From positions 31,441-95,440 of the forward strand of contig CAYTGL010000007.1 in the NCBI GenBank assembly GCA_964437335.1: 64,000 bases of DNA. Reading direction: 5' to 3'. Shown in pieces: positions 16,618 to 26,400 of this stretch. A model generated the notes under the pieces. It had not been told where the DNA came from and ran no database searches. It saw only the letters and a program-made list of their open reading frames with translations. The number at the start of each line of letters is the position of its first letter. Within the stretch, counting starts at the first letter, position 1. The position numbers and the translations under genes were made by a program. Source of the DNA: JAITWN01 sp964437335 (GTDB lineage Bacteria > Pseudomonadota > Gammaproteobacteria > SZUA-140).

Positions 16618-17094
16618 ATGGGAAAACCCTCGCAAACTCATTATCCGTAGGGGCCAAGGCAACGACGATCGGAAAGCGGCAAACAAGTCGCTGATGACTG
16701 AAGCCGCCAGCGTGGATGAAGCCATCATCCCGGCGACGGTCGCCGACTTAGTTCGCTATGCTGGCGGCATCGACAATGTCCGCAACTGGAACGCACGGGC
16801 GTGCTCACCACCATTGATCGTTCCACCCTCGTCATGTACTGCAAATGCTGGAGCGTTTATCGCCAGGCGGTGGAGCACACGAAGAAGTTCGGGGATGTGG
16901 TGCTTGTGGGCACAAATTGAACGCAGCTTTTCCAAGTCAGTCCGTGGAGCATCGTATTTCATAAGAATCCTGATGTTTGCCGTAGGTTGCTCGCCGAATT
17001 CGGCATGACGCTAGTAGCACGCACACGAATGAACGTGAAGGAGGAGCAAGCGGGTTCTTCTGTGGTGGAGAGGTTCCTAAATCAGATGGACTAG
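16618..17094 (+). pseudogene. Phage terminase small subunit (P27 family) remnant
   Basis: From 16801 one frame reads GVLTTIDRSTLVMYCKCWSV then YRQAVEHTKKFGDVVLVG, stops at a TGA (16918), and continues in the same frame with VSPWSIVFHKNPDVCRRLLA, EFGMTLVARTRM and VVERFLNQMD. These are the central and C-terminal blocks of P27-family terminase small subunits, which recognise phage DNA for packaging. The N-terminal part from the ATG at 16618 holds several in-frame stops. The gene is dead. Confidence 0.65.
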
Positions 17095-18002
17095 TGCCAT
17101 TGATCAAAAGCTTCCTGTTCGGCAATTGCCCGTATCTTGCAAACCATCTCGCCCAAGTATTGGTGTACACCCGAAGATGAAAAACCTACATCAGGATCGC
17201 CGCAGTGTCTTCGCAGGCTTTGCACGCATTCCGTTATCGCTTGCTCAGCTTCCGGCGACAATTCTGTAGCACATGCTATAAGCCTGTTTGTGAGGCTTGA
17301 TACTGTTGAGCGTTTGGTGTCATCTAGCGACTCGTTCTTGCGGCCGTGTTTTATGAATCCCACATCACCTAATTCTTTGGCAATCTGTGCCAGCGTCTGG
17401 CAGTTTGCACTGCGTGAATAGGCTTCGGTAGTAAATTGCAGGAATTCGTGGGAGTCATACAAGTATGAGGCCATATCTGGAATCAGGGCATTGAGTGCGT
17501 CGATTACCTGCGCCTGTGCTAGAACACCTATAGTACGAGCGTGTGTTGATCGAGCCGGTATTTGATGCCTACTTCTCCAGTCCCCCACCTGTCGTAATGT
17601 TTCGAGAGCGGCGATAAACGCTGACAGCATGAGTCGCTGCTCTGACTTCGTCTGTGCATCAGCCGACTTCTTATGCTCCTGCCATGCCAGTCGCATCTCT
17701 CGACGTTGAAGGCTAAGTTCCTTCCGCTGCCACCACAAGGCAATAATTACGCCAGCAAATGCGAGAGCAGAAAACAAAGCGTTGACTGCTCCAAAGCTGT
17801 CCCCATATTGCGCCGACGTATCGGTTGCTTTGGCGGCAATGTCTGAATTGCTCATGGGACGATGGCCGAGCCAGTCCCAAATTCCAATTACAATTAGGCC
17901 AACCGCCACAGCACCGGCTACTGAAAGTGCCCCAGCAATGCGAGGATGCTTCTCCTCGAATGTAGGTGTCAACTCCACTTCCTTCTGCTTTTCCTCGGCC
18001 AC
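17091..18002 (-). CDS. Two-TM membrane protein, possible phage-exclusion type
   Basis: A 303-residue protein. Membrane segments lie at about 25-45 (LSVAGAVAVGLIVIGIWDWL) and 74-92 (FSALAFAGVIIALWWQRKEL), followed by a charged coiled region (LSLQRREMRLAWQEHKK) and a soluble helical C-terminus. This arrangement, with the A-V-N-A-L-F-S-A-L-A-F-A-G pattern, is typical of small membrane proteins found in defence islands as putative abortive-infection genes. The gene lies exactly between the remnants of terminase small and large subunits and on the opposite strand, with its stop overlapping the end of the small-subunit remnant. Confidence 0.7.
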   Translation of the reverse strand: MAEEKQKEVELTPTFEEKHPRIAGALSVAGAVAVGLIVIGIWDWLGHRPMSNSDIAAKATDTSAQYGDSFGAVNALFSALAFAGVIIALWWQRKELSLQRREMRLAWQEHKKSADAQTKSEQRLMLSAFIAALETLRQVGDWRSRHQIPARSTHARTIGVLAQAQVIDALNALIPDMASYLYDSHEFLQFTTEAYSRSANCQTLAQIAKELGDVGFIKHGRKNESLDDTKRSTVSSLTNRLIACATELSPEAEQAITECVQSLRRHCGDPDVGFSSSGVHQYLGEMVCKIRAIAEQEAFDQWH

Positions 18003-18042
18003 GCCTAACTCCTATTTCTGCCCGCCACGCTCTACCTAATGC

Positions 18043-18320
18043 GTGGACTTGAAACGACTAAAAGCCAAGGCACGCCGCCAAGGCTGGGCCAATTGGATCA
18101 AAAACAGCACCGACGAGCAAGCATTGCTCGAAGGGTGTTGGTTCGATACGAAGGCAGCCGAACACGTCTGCGGATTCTTCGAGCATGCCTCGTTCAAAGA
18201 TTGGGGCATCGGGTGAAGTTAGTCCAACTGCTCGGCTGGCGGCGTGATCGCCGGAGTCGATGTTGCGGCAGGTATCCCGATTTCGTCGGTCTTCGTGGAG
18301 GAATCTGTATGTTACGTTAA
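18043..18320 (+). pseudogene. Phage terminase large subunit, N-terminal remnant
   Basis: From a GTG the frame reads VDLKRLKAKARRQGWANWI then ALLEGCWFDTKAAEHVCGFF, the usual first 60 residues of terminase large subunits encoded after P27 small subunits. It stops at 18216; in another frame WRRDRRSRCCGRYP continues the homologous region. The ATPase and nuclease domains are absent. Confidence 0.6.
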
Positions 18321-18507
18321 TTCACAAGTGAGCCGTTCGCCTGACAGAAGTTCATCGTGTTAGCCGGGAAGGTCGGCCAGAAGCACTTCCGTTCTGTATC
18401 GTGCGGCTATGCTGTCGTCGAGAACTCGGTATCATTAACACCTGTTGAGAAACATCCGATTATGAAGAACGCACAATCTATTAACACGTCCGCTGAGGTC
18501 GTCAATA

Positions 18508-19365
18508 ATGCCGCATGCAGAATTTGAGGAAAAGCAGTACGAGATTCCAGCCAACATCGAGCTTGGCATCCAGCATGCTGCGGTATTCGCTGCGGGTCAG
18601 GTGCTTGAGGCTATTGTTGGTTATGATGTTGCTTCATTGCAGCCGGCACATGCACCTATTTGGCAGTTACTTGGTGTAAACGTTCCGACCGGCCTTCAGC
18701 TTGTTCCGAATCTATGGCAACGGGCGGCTGCACAACCCAAGCCAGCCGACTTGCCTGCGAATTACGTCAGCCTCGTTCTCCAGTACAAGCGCCCGCAGTT
18801 CTTGTCACGAGCAACCGCTCTTCAATGGCCGCACTGGCAACAAGCATTCTTTCGTTTTGCAGTGCTTCCACATCAGCAAGATATCCTTGCTTCGATACAA
18901 AACTCAACTTTGGGACGAGCAACCGTTCGATATTCGTGCCCGTCATTTTGGCGTTATGCGGAGTTGCAAGCCCATCAATGGAATCGTGCCGTGCTTGAAA
19001 ATTCGACCTTTGTCTCACCACGTCGTCTAATCAACCATCACGTCTGGACATATACAACGCCTGGAACGTCAGGCTATGCCAATCCACGCCCAGAAGACGT
19101 GCCAACAGAGAAGTTTCGGGGTATATGGAATAAGGCTATGAAGCGAGCATCCAGCAGGCGGGAGAAGTTAATTCAGCATCTTCGAGGTTTAGCTGTCGGA
19201 GTGGAGATACCAGTTGTTAGTGCCAACACGTCGCCGGAATGGTTGGGACAGTTTACAAATGCGAATCAGCTGACGCCTGTGCAAGAACAAGCGGTGTTTG
19301 ATACGGTCGAGTTTGCCCGTCGCTGCGGGGAGGCGGGAGCCTCATGGTTTGTCGCTGACTTGTAA
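18508..19365 (+). CDS. Hypothetical protein
   Basis: A 285-residue protein. The ATG at 18508 has GAGG upstream. It has blocks such as YVSLVLQYKRPQFLSRATAL, FRFAVLPHQQDILASI, FWRYAELQAHQWNRAVL and SPRRLINHHVWTY that look like a folded enzyme or binding domain, without a motif I can assign. The QYKRP strand and the E of YAEL could be part of a restriction-endonuclease-like core, but I would not claim it. It stands alone between the terminase remnant and the defence operon. Confidence 0.6.
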   Translation: MPHAEFEEKQYEIPANIELGIQHAAVFAAGQVLEAIVGYDVASLQPAHAPIWQLLGVNVPTGLQLVPNLWQRAAAQPKPADLPANYVSLVLQYKRPQFLSRATALQWPHWQQAFFRFAVLPHQQDILASIQNSTLGRATVRYSCPSFWRYAELQAHQWNRAVLENSTFVSPRRLINHHVWTYTTPGTSGYANPRPEDVPTEKFRGIWNKAMKRASSRREKLIQHLRGLAVGVEIPVVSANTSPEWLGQFTNANQLTPVQEQAVFDTVEFARRCGEAGASWFVADL

Positions 19366-19507
19366 TTTATAGACCGTTCGATTGAACGAGGATGTGCCAC
19401 ATGCGTAGTGTGTCTTAGCTACTAATCGCATTTTGCAAGGTGTCCCCCAGCAGGCATAATGTCCAATTGGGTGGAGCATTCGAAAGCGACGGGGACATGC
19501 CGAACCG

Positions 19508-19774
19508 ATGCGACAGAACGAGCTTGAACGACTGGTGAGTTCTGCGAAATGCCGTGTCTTCGGCTGGGAAGACGCCGGCAATGACGCCCATCGGCAGACG
19601 ATGGCCAGTTTGATCTCAGGATTCAATCACCCCGACGCCACCGTGCTTTGTGAACCAAGCTTGGCTTGCACGACGAATCGTCCACCAGACCTTGCTCTGG
19701 TTGATACCGTGGCTGGGCTGAACGTCGTTGAGGTAATCGGAGGCATGGATGTTCTCTTTGAAGCGAGGGAGGCT
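19508..19774 (+). pseudogene. Truncated gene start, cut at edge of defence operon
   Basis: From the ATG at 19508 about 80 residues look coding: NELERLVSSAKCRVFGWED then RPPDLALVDTVAGLNVVEVIGG. The P-D-x-x-L-V-D ... V-V-E-V pattern resembles the NERD / PD-(D/E)xK-like N-terminal domain of some helicases. Coding character stops near 19750, where the antisense XRE regulator gene begins, and no downstream domain follows. It is best read as a gene truncated by arrival of the defence operon. Confidence 0.4.
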
Positions 19775-20086
19775 TCACTCAATCAGCCTATCCAACTCGG
19801 CGTCACTCATCGCCGTAATTGCTCGAAACACATCTGGCCGCTCCTGAATCCGCTTCCGAATCGCCTCCGGCACCCGATCAGTCAGGAGCAACAACTCGTC
19901 CGCATCGGCATCCAGGGCATCGGCCAGCTTGAGGACGAAGCCCTCACTGGGATAGTCACCTGCGTTTAGCCGTGCATTCTCCACCTTGGAGATGTAGGAC
20001 AAGCTGACCGACAGGCGCTCGGCGAGCTTCTGCTGCGTAAGCCGTCGAAGTTTTCGAAGTTCACGAACTCGGTCGCCAAACCGCAT
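19775..20086 (-). CDS. XRE-family transcriptional regulator
   Basis: A 103-residue Cro/C1-type HTH protein: RELRKLRRLTQQKLAERLSV then SLSYISKVENARLN is a full five-helix HTH, followed by FVLKLADALDADADELLLL and a helical tail. It is divergent from the large defence operon, with 103 bases between the two starts, and so is the natural candidate for its repressor. Such single-HTH regulators commonly control restriction or defence operons and repress themselves. Confidence 0.88.
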   Translation of the reverse strand: MRFGDRVRELRKLRRLTQQKLAERLSVSLSYISKVENARLNAGDYPSEGFVLKLADALDADADELLLLTDRVPEAIRKRIQERPDVFRAITAMSDAELDRLIE

Positions 20087-20126
20087 TTCATAGCCTGTGG
20101 ATTGGTTGCCTCACCCCCCCCTCTAC

Positions 20127-20143
20127 TGTATGGTGGTGGTACA
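20127..20143. promoter_or_regulatory. Candidate operator between regulator and defence operon
   Basis: TGTA, nine bases, then TACA form a short dyad in the divergent intergenic region, next to a C8 tract at 20113-20120 and overlapping a possible minus-10 box (TACAAAAT). It is placed where an XRE dimer could control both promoters. Confidence 0.3.
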
Positions 20144-20189
20144 AAATGGTCAAGAATTACAGCATTGATAACGGCAGGGCCACAGACGC

Positions 20190-23100
20190 ATGTCGGGCAC
20201 AAGAGAAGAAACACAATTTCCAGAAGTTGGGCAGGCGGTGCAAGTTCGCAACCGCCTGGCAACCGTACGTGCTGTTGAGCCCTATGACACCCGTGGTCAG
20301 CAGGGACGCCTGCATATAGTGGAGGTCGAGTACCTCGACGACTGTCGATACCCGGAAGCGGAGCAGGTGCTCTGGGAGATCGAGGCGACGGCGAAAGTTC
20401 TGGGATCAACTTCGCTGCCTAGTGTCGATGCGAACAATCCCGACAACCCGGTGGCCCTGCAATCGTTCGTCAACGCACACCGCTGGACACGACTGAACCG
20501 CCTTCGTGAGTCGGAAGACATCAAGGACGAGCCGATTCTCGGCGTCTGGAACTCGGCAATTCAAGTTCATCCGTATCAGCTTGAGCCGGTGATCCGTGCG
20601 TTGTCGATGCCACGAGTAAGCCTTCTTCTTGCCGATGGCGTCGGTCTCGGAAAGACGATTCAGGCAGGTCTTGTGCTCGAAGAACTTCTGCTTCGTCGCC
20701 GAATTCGCCGAGTTCTAGTAATGTGCCCTGCGATGCTTCAGCGGCAGTGGCAGATCGAACTGACCCGCAAGTTCAATTTGAATTTCGAGGTCATCGACTC
20801 GGACTCGACATTCCAGCTTCGCCGCCGCATGGGGATCGACACAAATCCATGGAAGGCGTTTCCACGCATCATCACGTCGATGGACTACCTGCGAATGCCG
20901 GACATCTTGCAGCAGTTCCTTCAGGCGTCTCAAATCGGCGATGACGGCAACGGACAGATTCTCGCTCACGCACCGTGGGACTTGTTGATTGTTGATGAAT
21001 GTCACCACTTTGCCCCCACCAGCGGAAGTCGAGCCAGCCAGCGAACTCGGATGCTGCGTGAAATCCGCTTTCTGTTTGAGCATCGCCTCTTCGCCTCGGC
21101 AACGCCCCACAACGGCAAGACGGTCAGTTTCACCGGGTTACTCGAACTCCTTGACCCTGTCCGCTTTCAGATGCATTACGAATTGGATGATCAAACTCGA
21201 AGCAGCCTGCGGGATGTTCGCATCCGCCGACTAAAGGACGACATCAACGCCCATTCGCTTCACAAGCCGTTTGCAGAACAGCACGAACCGGAATCTCTCG
21301 CCGTTAAGCTGTCGTCGGATGAGATCGAATTGTTTGCCGCTTTGCGGGAGTACCGTACCAAGGGTGAAGCGGCACTAAAGCACGCCGACAGCAAGGAACG
21401 CTGGCTCGGTAAGTTCATCTACTCAATGCTCACCAAGCGGTTGCTTTCCTGCCCGTTTGCGTTTGCCCGAACGTGGTGGCGGCACGTCGAGCCGGATGAG
21501 GAACTCAACGAAGACGAAAACCTGTTCAAGCTGGCAGAAGTATCCGCCCAGCGAGCCGAAGATCAGGTCAAGAGTGATGAAGAACGCTCGACGCTCGAAG
21601 ACGATGCCGCCCGATACAGTGGTGCCTGGCTGCGGAAGCGTGGAGACTCGCTGCAAGAATTGCAAGAGCGGGTTGGGCGAGCCTTAGAGAAGATCGGGTA
21701 CGACCGAGCGAGCATCGAAGACGAATCGAAGGTGGCCAAACTCGCCAAGAAATCCGATTCCAAAACAGAGCGACTCGTTCAATGGGTCAAGGATCATCTT
21801 TTCAAGAATGGCGAACTGCGTGACGATGAACGATTGCTTGTGTTCACCGAGTACAAGGAAACGCTCTTCTATCTCGAAGAACGCTTCAAGCATCTTGGTT
21901 TCGACAAAAACACGATGCGGCTCCTCTTCGGCGGTTTGACATCGAGGGAGTTCGAAAGCGTCAAAGGGGATTTCGAAGACGAAACCGCACCCGTTCGATT
22001 GCTGCTGGCGACCGACGCCGCCTCGGAAGGCATCAACATGCAGCAGGAATGCCGGTGGATTATCCATTACGACATTCCGTGGTCGCCGTCGAAGCTCCAA
22101 CAACGAAACGGTCGTGTTTCACGTCACGGTCAAATGCGGGATGTCCACATTCACTATTTCCGCTGCGATGAAGAAGAAGACATGGACTTCCTGTTCAAGG
22201 TTGCCGAGAAAGTCGAGCAGGTCCGCCAAGACCTCGGCAGCGTCGAACGCATCTTTGAAGCCGCCATTCAGCGGCACTTCAAGGGGATCAAGACCTCGAT
22301 CAAAGAAGTCGGCCTGCTGGTCGATGACGAGATCAAGCACAGCCAACAAGAAGACCAACTCGGTCAAAGCACCGGCGACGACATCGAAGACCTCACCAGG
22401 CGTGCCAGAGAACTCCTGGAAAGCACCGACGACCGGCTCGGCATTTCTCCGCAAGCGTTGATCGATATCCTGAAAGCTGCCATCACGGTCGAAGGTGCAG
22501 GAGCACTCGATGAGGTCAAGGCAAAGCCTGGCTTCTTTCGATTGCGTCCCCCGCCCCGCTGGGAAGGGCTCGCCAAGCAAACACTCAGCGTTGGTTCGCA
22601 GTCCGACCGCATGGAAATCCTGTTCGACGCTACCCTTGCCGAGAAGGAGAAGAACGGCCGTCGCATCATGCGGCTCGACAAACATCAATGCCTGATGCGT
22701 CTGGGGCATCCCATTATGCGGCAAGCGATGGCAACGCTCTGCCGTCAGCTTCATGATCCATCTTCTAAGCAGCCAATCTTCCGCTGGTCTGTCGCCGCCA
22801 TGCAGGGCAGCGGCTTCGAGGCGTTGCTCGTCTATCACCACACACTGACGGCGATCAACCAACTTCGGGAACCTCTGCACGATGAAGTCCGGGCGACCGT
22901 TTTTCGGGTCGAGGGGGATAATCTCACGCAAGTCGAAGACGAGTTCGCCCAGCGAGTGCTGCATTCCCAGCTTTATCCCGTCAAGTCCGCCAACCGTCGG
23001 GAGAATTGGGTTAGCACACTACGAGGTCACTGGTACGAACATCGCTCAGCCCTCGAATCGTATGACGACCAGCAAGAGGAATTCTGGAAAACTGGATTTG

Positions 23101-23486
23101 AGCAGCGTGCCCAGCAAGCCCTGAAGCGGGAATTGGATGACACGAGAGCCAGCTACAAGCACCGGCTTGCCGAACTAAGGGACCGCAGCCGAGACAAAGA
23201 GATCGAGAAATTGGCGAGACAGCTTTTTGAAGAGCAGCGTGAAGCCTTGCAGCGCACTTTGTTTGAAGAAATCGAAGAGGACAAGCGAAGTCGCCTGGCC
23301 GGGATCGAAGAGCAGATGGCGGTTCTGAAGCAGGACGTGGAACGCACACGACAAACTCTCGAAATCGAACGGGATCGCCGCATCAAGGAAGTCCTCCCCA
23401 ACCGGTTTGCGATTCGGGAAGTCCGGGTCCTGCCGCTGGCCGTAATGTACGTCGTTCCGGCGACAGCGGAGGATCGGCAGTCATGA
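20190..23486 (+). CDS. drmD: SNF2-family helicase, DrmD-like (class 1 DISARM)
   Basis: A 1098-residue superfamily 2 ATPase. Walker A is LLADGVGLGKTIQAG (about 147-161), the DExx box is LLIVDECHHFAP (about 265), motif III is FASATPHNGKT (about 303), and the C-terminal lobe shows LLLATDAASEGINMQ and QQRNGRVSRHGQ (about 640). The N-terminal domain with VGQAVQVRNRLATVRAVEP and the long coiled C-terminus (about 960-1080, rich in Arg/Glu) match DrmD, the SNF2-like protein of class 1 DISARM. First gene of the operon; its stop overlaps the next start by four bases (ATGA). It is expected to translocate on foreign DNA, partnering the methylase. Confidence 0.88.
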   Translation: MSGTREETQFPEVGQAVQVRNRLATVRAVEPYDTRGQQGRLHIVEVEYLDDCRYPEAEQVLWEIEATAKVLGSTSLPSVDANNPDNPVALQSFVNAHRWTRLNRLRESEDIKDEPILGVWNSAIQVHPYQLEPVIRALSMPRVSLLLADGVGLGKTIQAGLVLEELLLRRRIRRVLVMCPAMLQRQWQIELTRKFNLNFEVIDSDSTFQLRRRMGIDTNPWKAFPRIITSMDYLRMPDILQQFLQASQIGDDGNGQILAHAPWDLLIVDECHHFAPTSGSRASQRTRMLREIRFLFEHRLFASATPHNGKTVSFTGLLELLDPVRFQMHYELDDQTRSSLRDVRIRRLKDDINAHSLHKPFAEQHEPESLAVKLSSDEIELFAALREYRTKGEAALKHADSKERWLGKFIYSMLTKRLLSCPFAFARTWWRHVEPDEELNEDENLFKLAEVSAQRAEDQVKSDEERSTLEDDAARYSGAWLRKRGDSLQELQERVGRALEKIGYDRASIEDESKVAKLAKKSDSKTERLVQWVKDHLFKNGELRDDERLLVFTEYKETLFYLEERFKHLGFDKNTMRLLFGGLTSREFESVKGDFEDETAPVRLLLATDAASEGINMQQECRWIIHYDIPWSPSKLQQRNGRVSRHGQMRDVHIHYFRCDEEEDMDFLFKVAEKVEQVRQDLGSVERIFEAAIQRHFKGIKTSIKEVGLLVDDEIKHSQQEDQLGQSTGDDIEDLTRRARELLESTDDRLGISPQALIDILKAAITVEGAGALDEVKAKPGFFRLRPPPRWEGLAKQTLSVGSQSDRMEILFDATLAEKEKNGRRIMRLDKHQCLMRLGHPIMRQAMATLCRQLHDPSSKQPIFRWSVAAMQGSGFEALLVYHHTLTAINQLREPLHDEVRATVFRVEGDNLTQVEDEFAQRVLHSQLYPVKSANRRENWVSTLRGHWYEHRSALESYDDQQEEFWKTGFEQRAQQALKRELDDTRASYKHRLAELRDRSRDKEIEKLARQLFEEQREALQRTLFEEIEEDKRSRLAGIEEQMAVLKQDVERTRQTLEIERDRRIKEVLPNRFAIREVRVLPLAVMYVVPATAEDRQS

Positions 23487-26400
23487 ATAGCGAAGACACC
23501 CGATTCGCCTGGTGGAGTCGTCTGCGTCACAGTGGGCTGTTACTCTCCCCCGTTGTTCAAATCGAAAAGTATGCCAATGCACCGGAAGAACCCAAGTGGT
23601 ATCAGCCGGAAAAGCTTCGTACCTCCTACAACCGCTTCTTGGCTTCGATTGATCGCAGCAAGGATCGCCCACAGCTTGCTCAGGGAGACATCCTGACTTG
23701 GGTCGATGCGTTGCTGGAAAAGTACGTCGGTCACGAAGACCAGCGATTGTCCCGCTCGCACAGCATCCCCGAAACGCTGACGGCCGTCATTCGCATCGGC
23801 AGTCGCACCGAGACGCTCCGACCGGATCGAGTCCTCTTCGCCGAAGATGGCAAGTCGCCACTGCTGCTGATCAAGGCTGACACTTCGCCGCACATCGGTC
23901 GTGGTAAGGGACGCACTGAATATGCCCGATTCCTGGAACTGTTACGGGGCAGCGGACATCGACTGGGACTGCTGACCAACGGGCTGCAATTCCGACTGGT
24001 CTACGCTGGTCTCGATTTCGAGTCCTGGTGCGAGTGGGAAAGCGAACGCTGGTTTGAGGATGCCGAAGGTGCCGAGGAACTTCTCGGTCTTCGACAGATT
24101 CTGTTCCCCACGCAAATCACCGACCCCAAAGGCGAAGTGATCGGTGCCGGGTTGCCCGGCCTGCTCGCCGCCATTGAGGAATCACGCAAGCGACAGGCTG
24201 ACCTGTCTCAAGTTCTGCGGGAAAACGTGCGTCAGGCGGTCGAACTGCTGTTGGAAGATGTCTCCAACGCCAGCCGTACTGATGCCGATCTGTTCAATCA
24301 CTTGGTTTCGCTTGCAACTTCGGACAAGCACCTTACCGATGTTGAGGCCCAGGAAGCTCTGCTGCAAGCCACGGTGCGGGTCGTCATGCGAATGGTGGTG
24401 TGCCTGTTCGCTGAATCCCGTGGACTGCTGCCGGTCAATGACCTGATCTACTCGCAAGCCTATGGCGTGCGGACGCTCTACGAACTACTCGACGAAACTG
24501 TCCGGCACGAAGGGAGCCAGTTGGGGCTGATGAGTCGGCAGTCGGCATGGGCACGCTTGATGGCGTTATTCCGGCTGATTCATGGCGGCAGTTCTCACGG
24601 CGGTTTTCCGTTGCGTCCCTACGGTGGAGCGTTGTTTCGACCGGGTGCAGCCGATGCGGACGATCCAGTCTCACGGGCGTTGTTCATTCTGGAACACAAG
24701 GTCAACGTCAACGACGCCACGATCTTCCGGGTGTTGCGAAAGCTGCTGCGAGGTCCGCTGCCGGTACTGCGGGGACGCTCGAAGACCTACGTCGAAGGTC
24801 CGGTCGATTACACCGAACTCCGCACCGAGTTCATCGGCTTGATCTACGAAGGTCTGCTCGACTACCGGGTCAAACGCACCACCGAAGAAATTGGTCCGCA
24901 GGTGTTCCTCAAACTCGGTCGTCAGCCGGTACTGCCGCTCTCCCGGCTTGAATCGATGCTTGCGGACGATCCCAACAGCCTCAAAGACTTGTTCACCAAG
25001 CTGAAGAAAGAATCGGTCGCCGCCACAGTCGAATCGGATGACGAAGCTGAGGAGTCCGAAGAAGACTCGACTGAAAACGAAGAGAGTGAAGAGACAACTG
25101 ACGAACTTTCGGTGGAAACCGAAGAGGAAGAAGAAGTCACCGATCAGACGTACCTCGACGCATTGCAAGCGGCACGCAGGTGGGCACGTCAGGCGATCAT
25201 CGCCACTAAGCTGATCGGGCAGCAGCGAGCGAGAGAGACTGACACCGAATACGATCAGCGTATCGAAGTGGCGATTGACGAACTGATTGACCGGGTGGTT
25301 GCTCCCGGTGAGTTTTACTTAGTTCGAGCGGGAAACACTCGCAAGGGTACAGGCGCATTCTACACTCGACCGCAGCTTGCGGTGCCGACTGTCCACCGCA
25401 CATTGGAACCGCTCTGTTTTGATAAAGACGACAAGGGCGTTCTCACCCCGAAGTCGCCGGATGAGATTCTGGCTCTCAAAGTCTGCGATCCGGCGTGCGG
25501 CTCAGCATCGTTCCTTGTCGCCGCCCTCCATTATCTGACGGATGCTCTCTACAAATCGCTCTGCTTTCACTGCGGACTCGATGATCCGAAGCGGGCTGCG
25601 AAGATCACGCTCCCTTTCGGCAAGCCAGCGACCGGCAAGGACACCGACGCCACGGTGCCGCTTCCCCCGGACGATCCGAACCGGGGCGAAGAATTCGCAG
25701 AGCGGGTGCAGGCGTTGTTACGGCGTCACATCGTTGAACGCTGCATCTACGGCGTGGACATCAACCCGCTTGCAATCGAGTTCGCCCGTGTGTCGCTGTG
25801 GGTCGAGACGCTCGATCCCGAACTGCCCTTCTCGTTCCTCGATCACAAGATCAAGGTTGGGAACGCACTTGTTGGCTGTTGGCTCAATCAGTTCGAGCAC
25901 TACCCAATCAAAGCGTGGGAACGCAACGGCGGCGACGATCCAGATAGCAAGACCAGCGGCCCTCGCTCCGAGCGGATCGACACGTTCCTGAAAGGAGAAC
26001 AAGTCGAGAAGAAATCGAAGACCGGGAAAGTGCAGCGACGACGCAGTGGCGATGGAATCATTAAACAGCAAATGCGGGAAGCGATTGCGGATCGCCAGAT
26101 TGCTGAGTCTTCACTTTTCGCTGGACTCGGCATCGATCTGGATACCACTCTGCAAGATGCACAAGACGAGTATGAACAACTTCACGCCATACCAATCAGT
26201 GCCGATCCTGCTGAGCGAGAACGGCTCTATCGGGAACGGATCGAAGGCAGTCCTTCGCACCAGCGCCTCAAACAGGCCATGGACGAGTGGTGTAGTGTTT
26301 GGTTTTGGTCCGCTCAGGAGGACTCGCTTCCAGCGGTTCCCACTCCACTGACGTTCCACAACGATGATGATAAAAAGGCAGCCATCGTTCGTGCTCTCTC

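Noticed and set aside
16369..16728. 119-codon minus-strand frame overlapping the small zinc-ribbon gene and the terminase remnant
   Set aside because: Part of it (GRPRIRFGDIVGMEKPIAGG) looks protein-like, but it runs through two other features, lacks a ribosome site and overlaps the better supported start at 16417.
22119..22964. 281-codon minus-strand frame inside the SNF2 helicase gene
   Set aside because: Antisense to helicase motifs; no ribosome site or domain.
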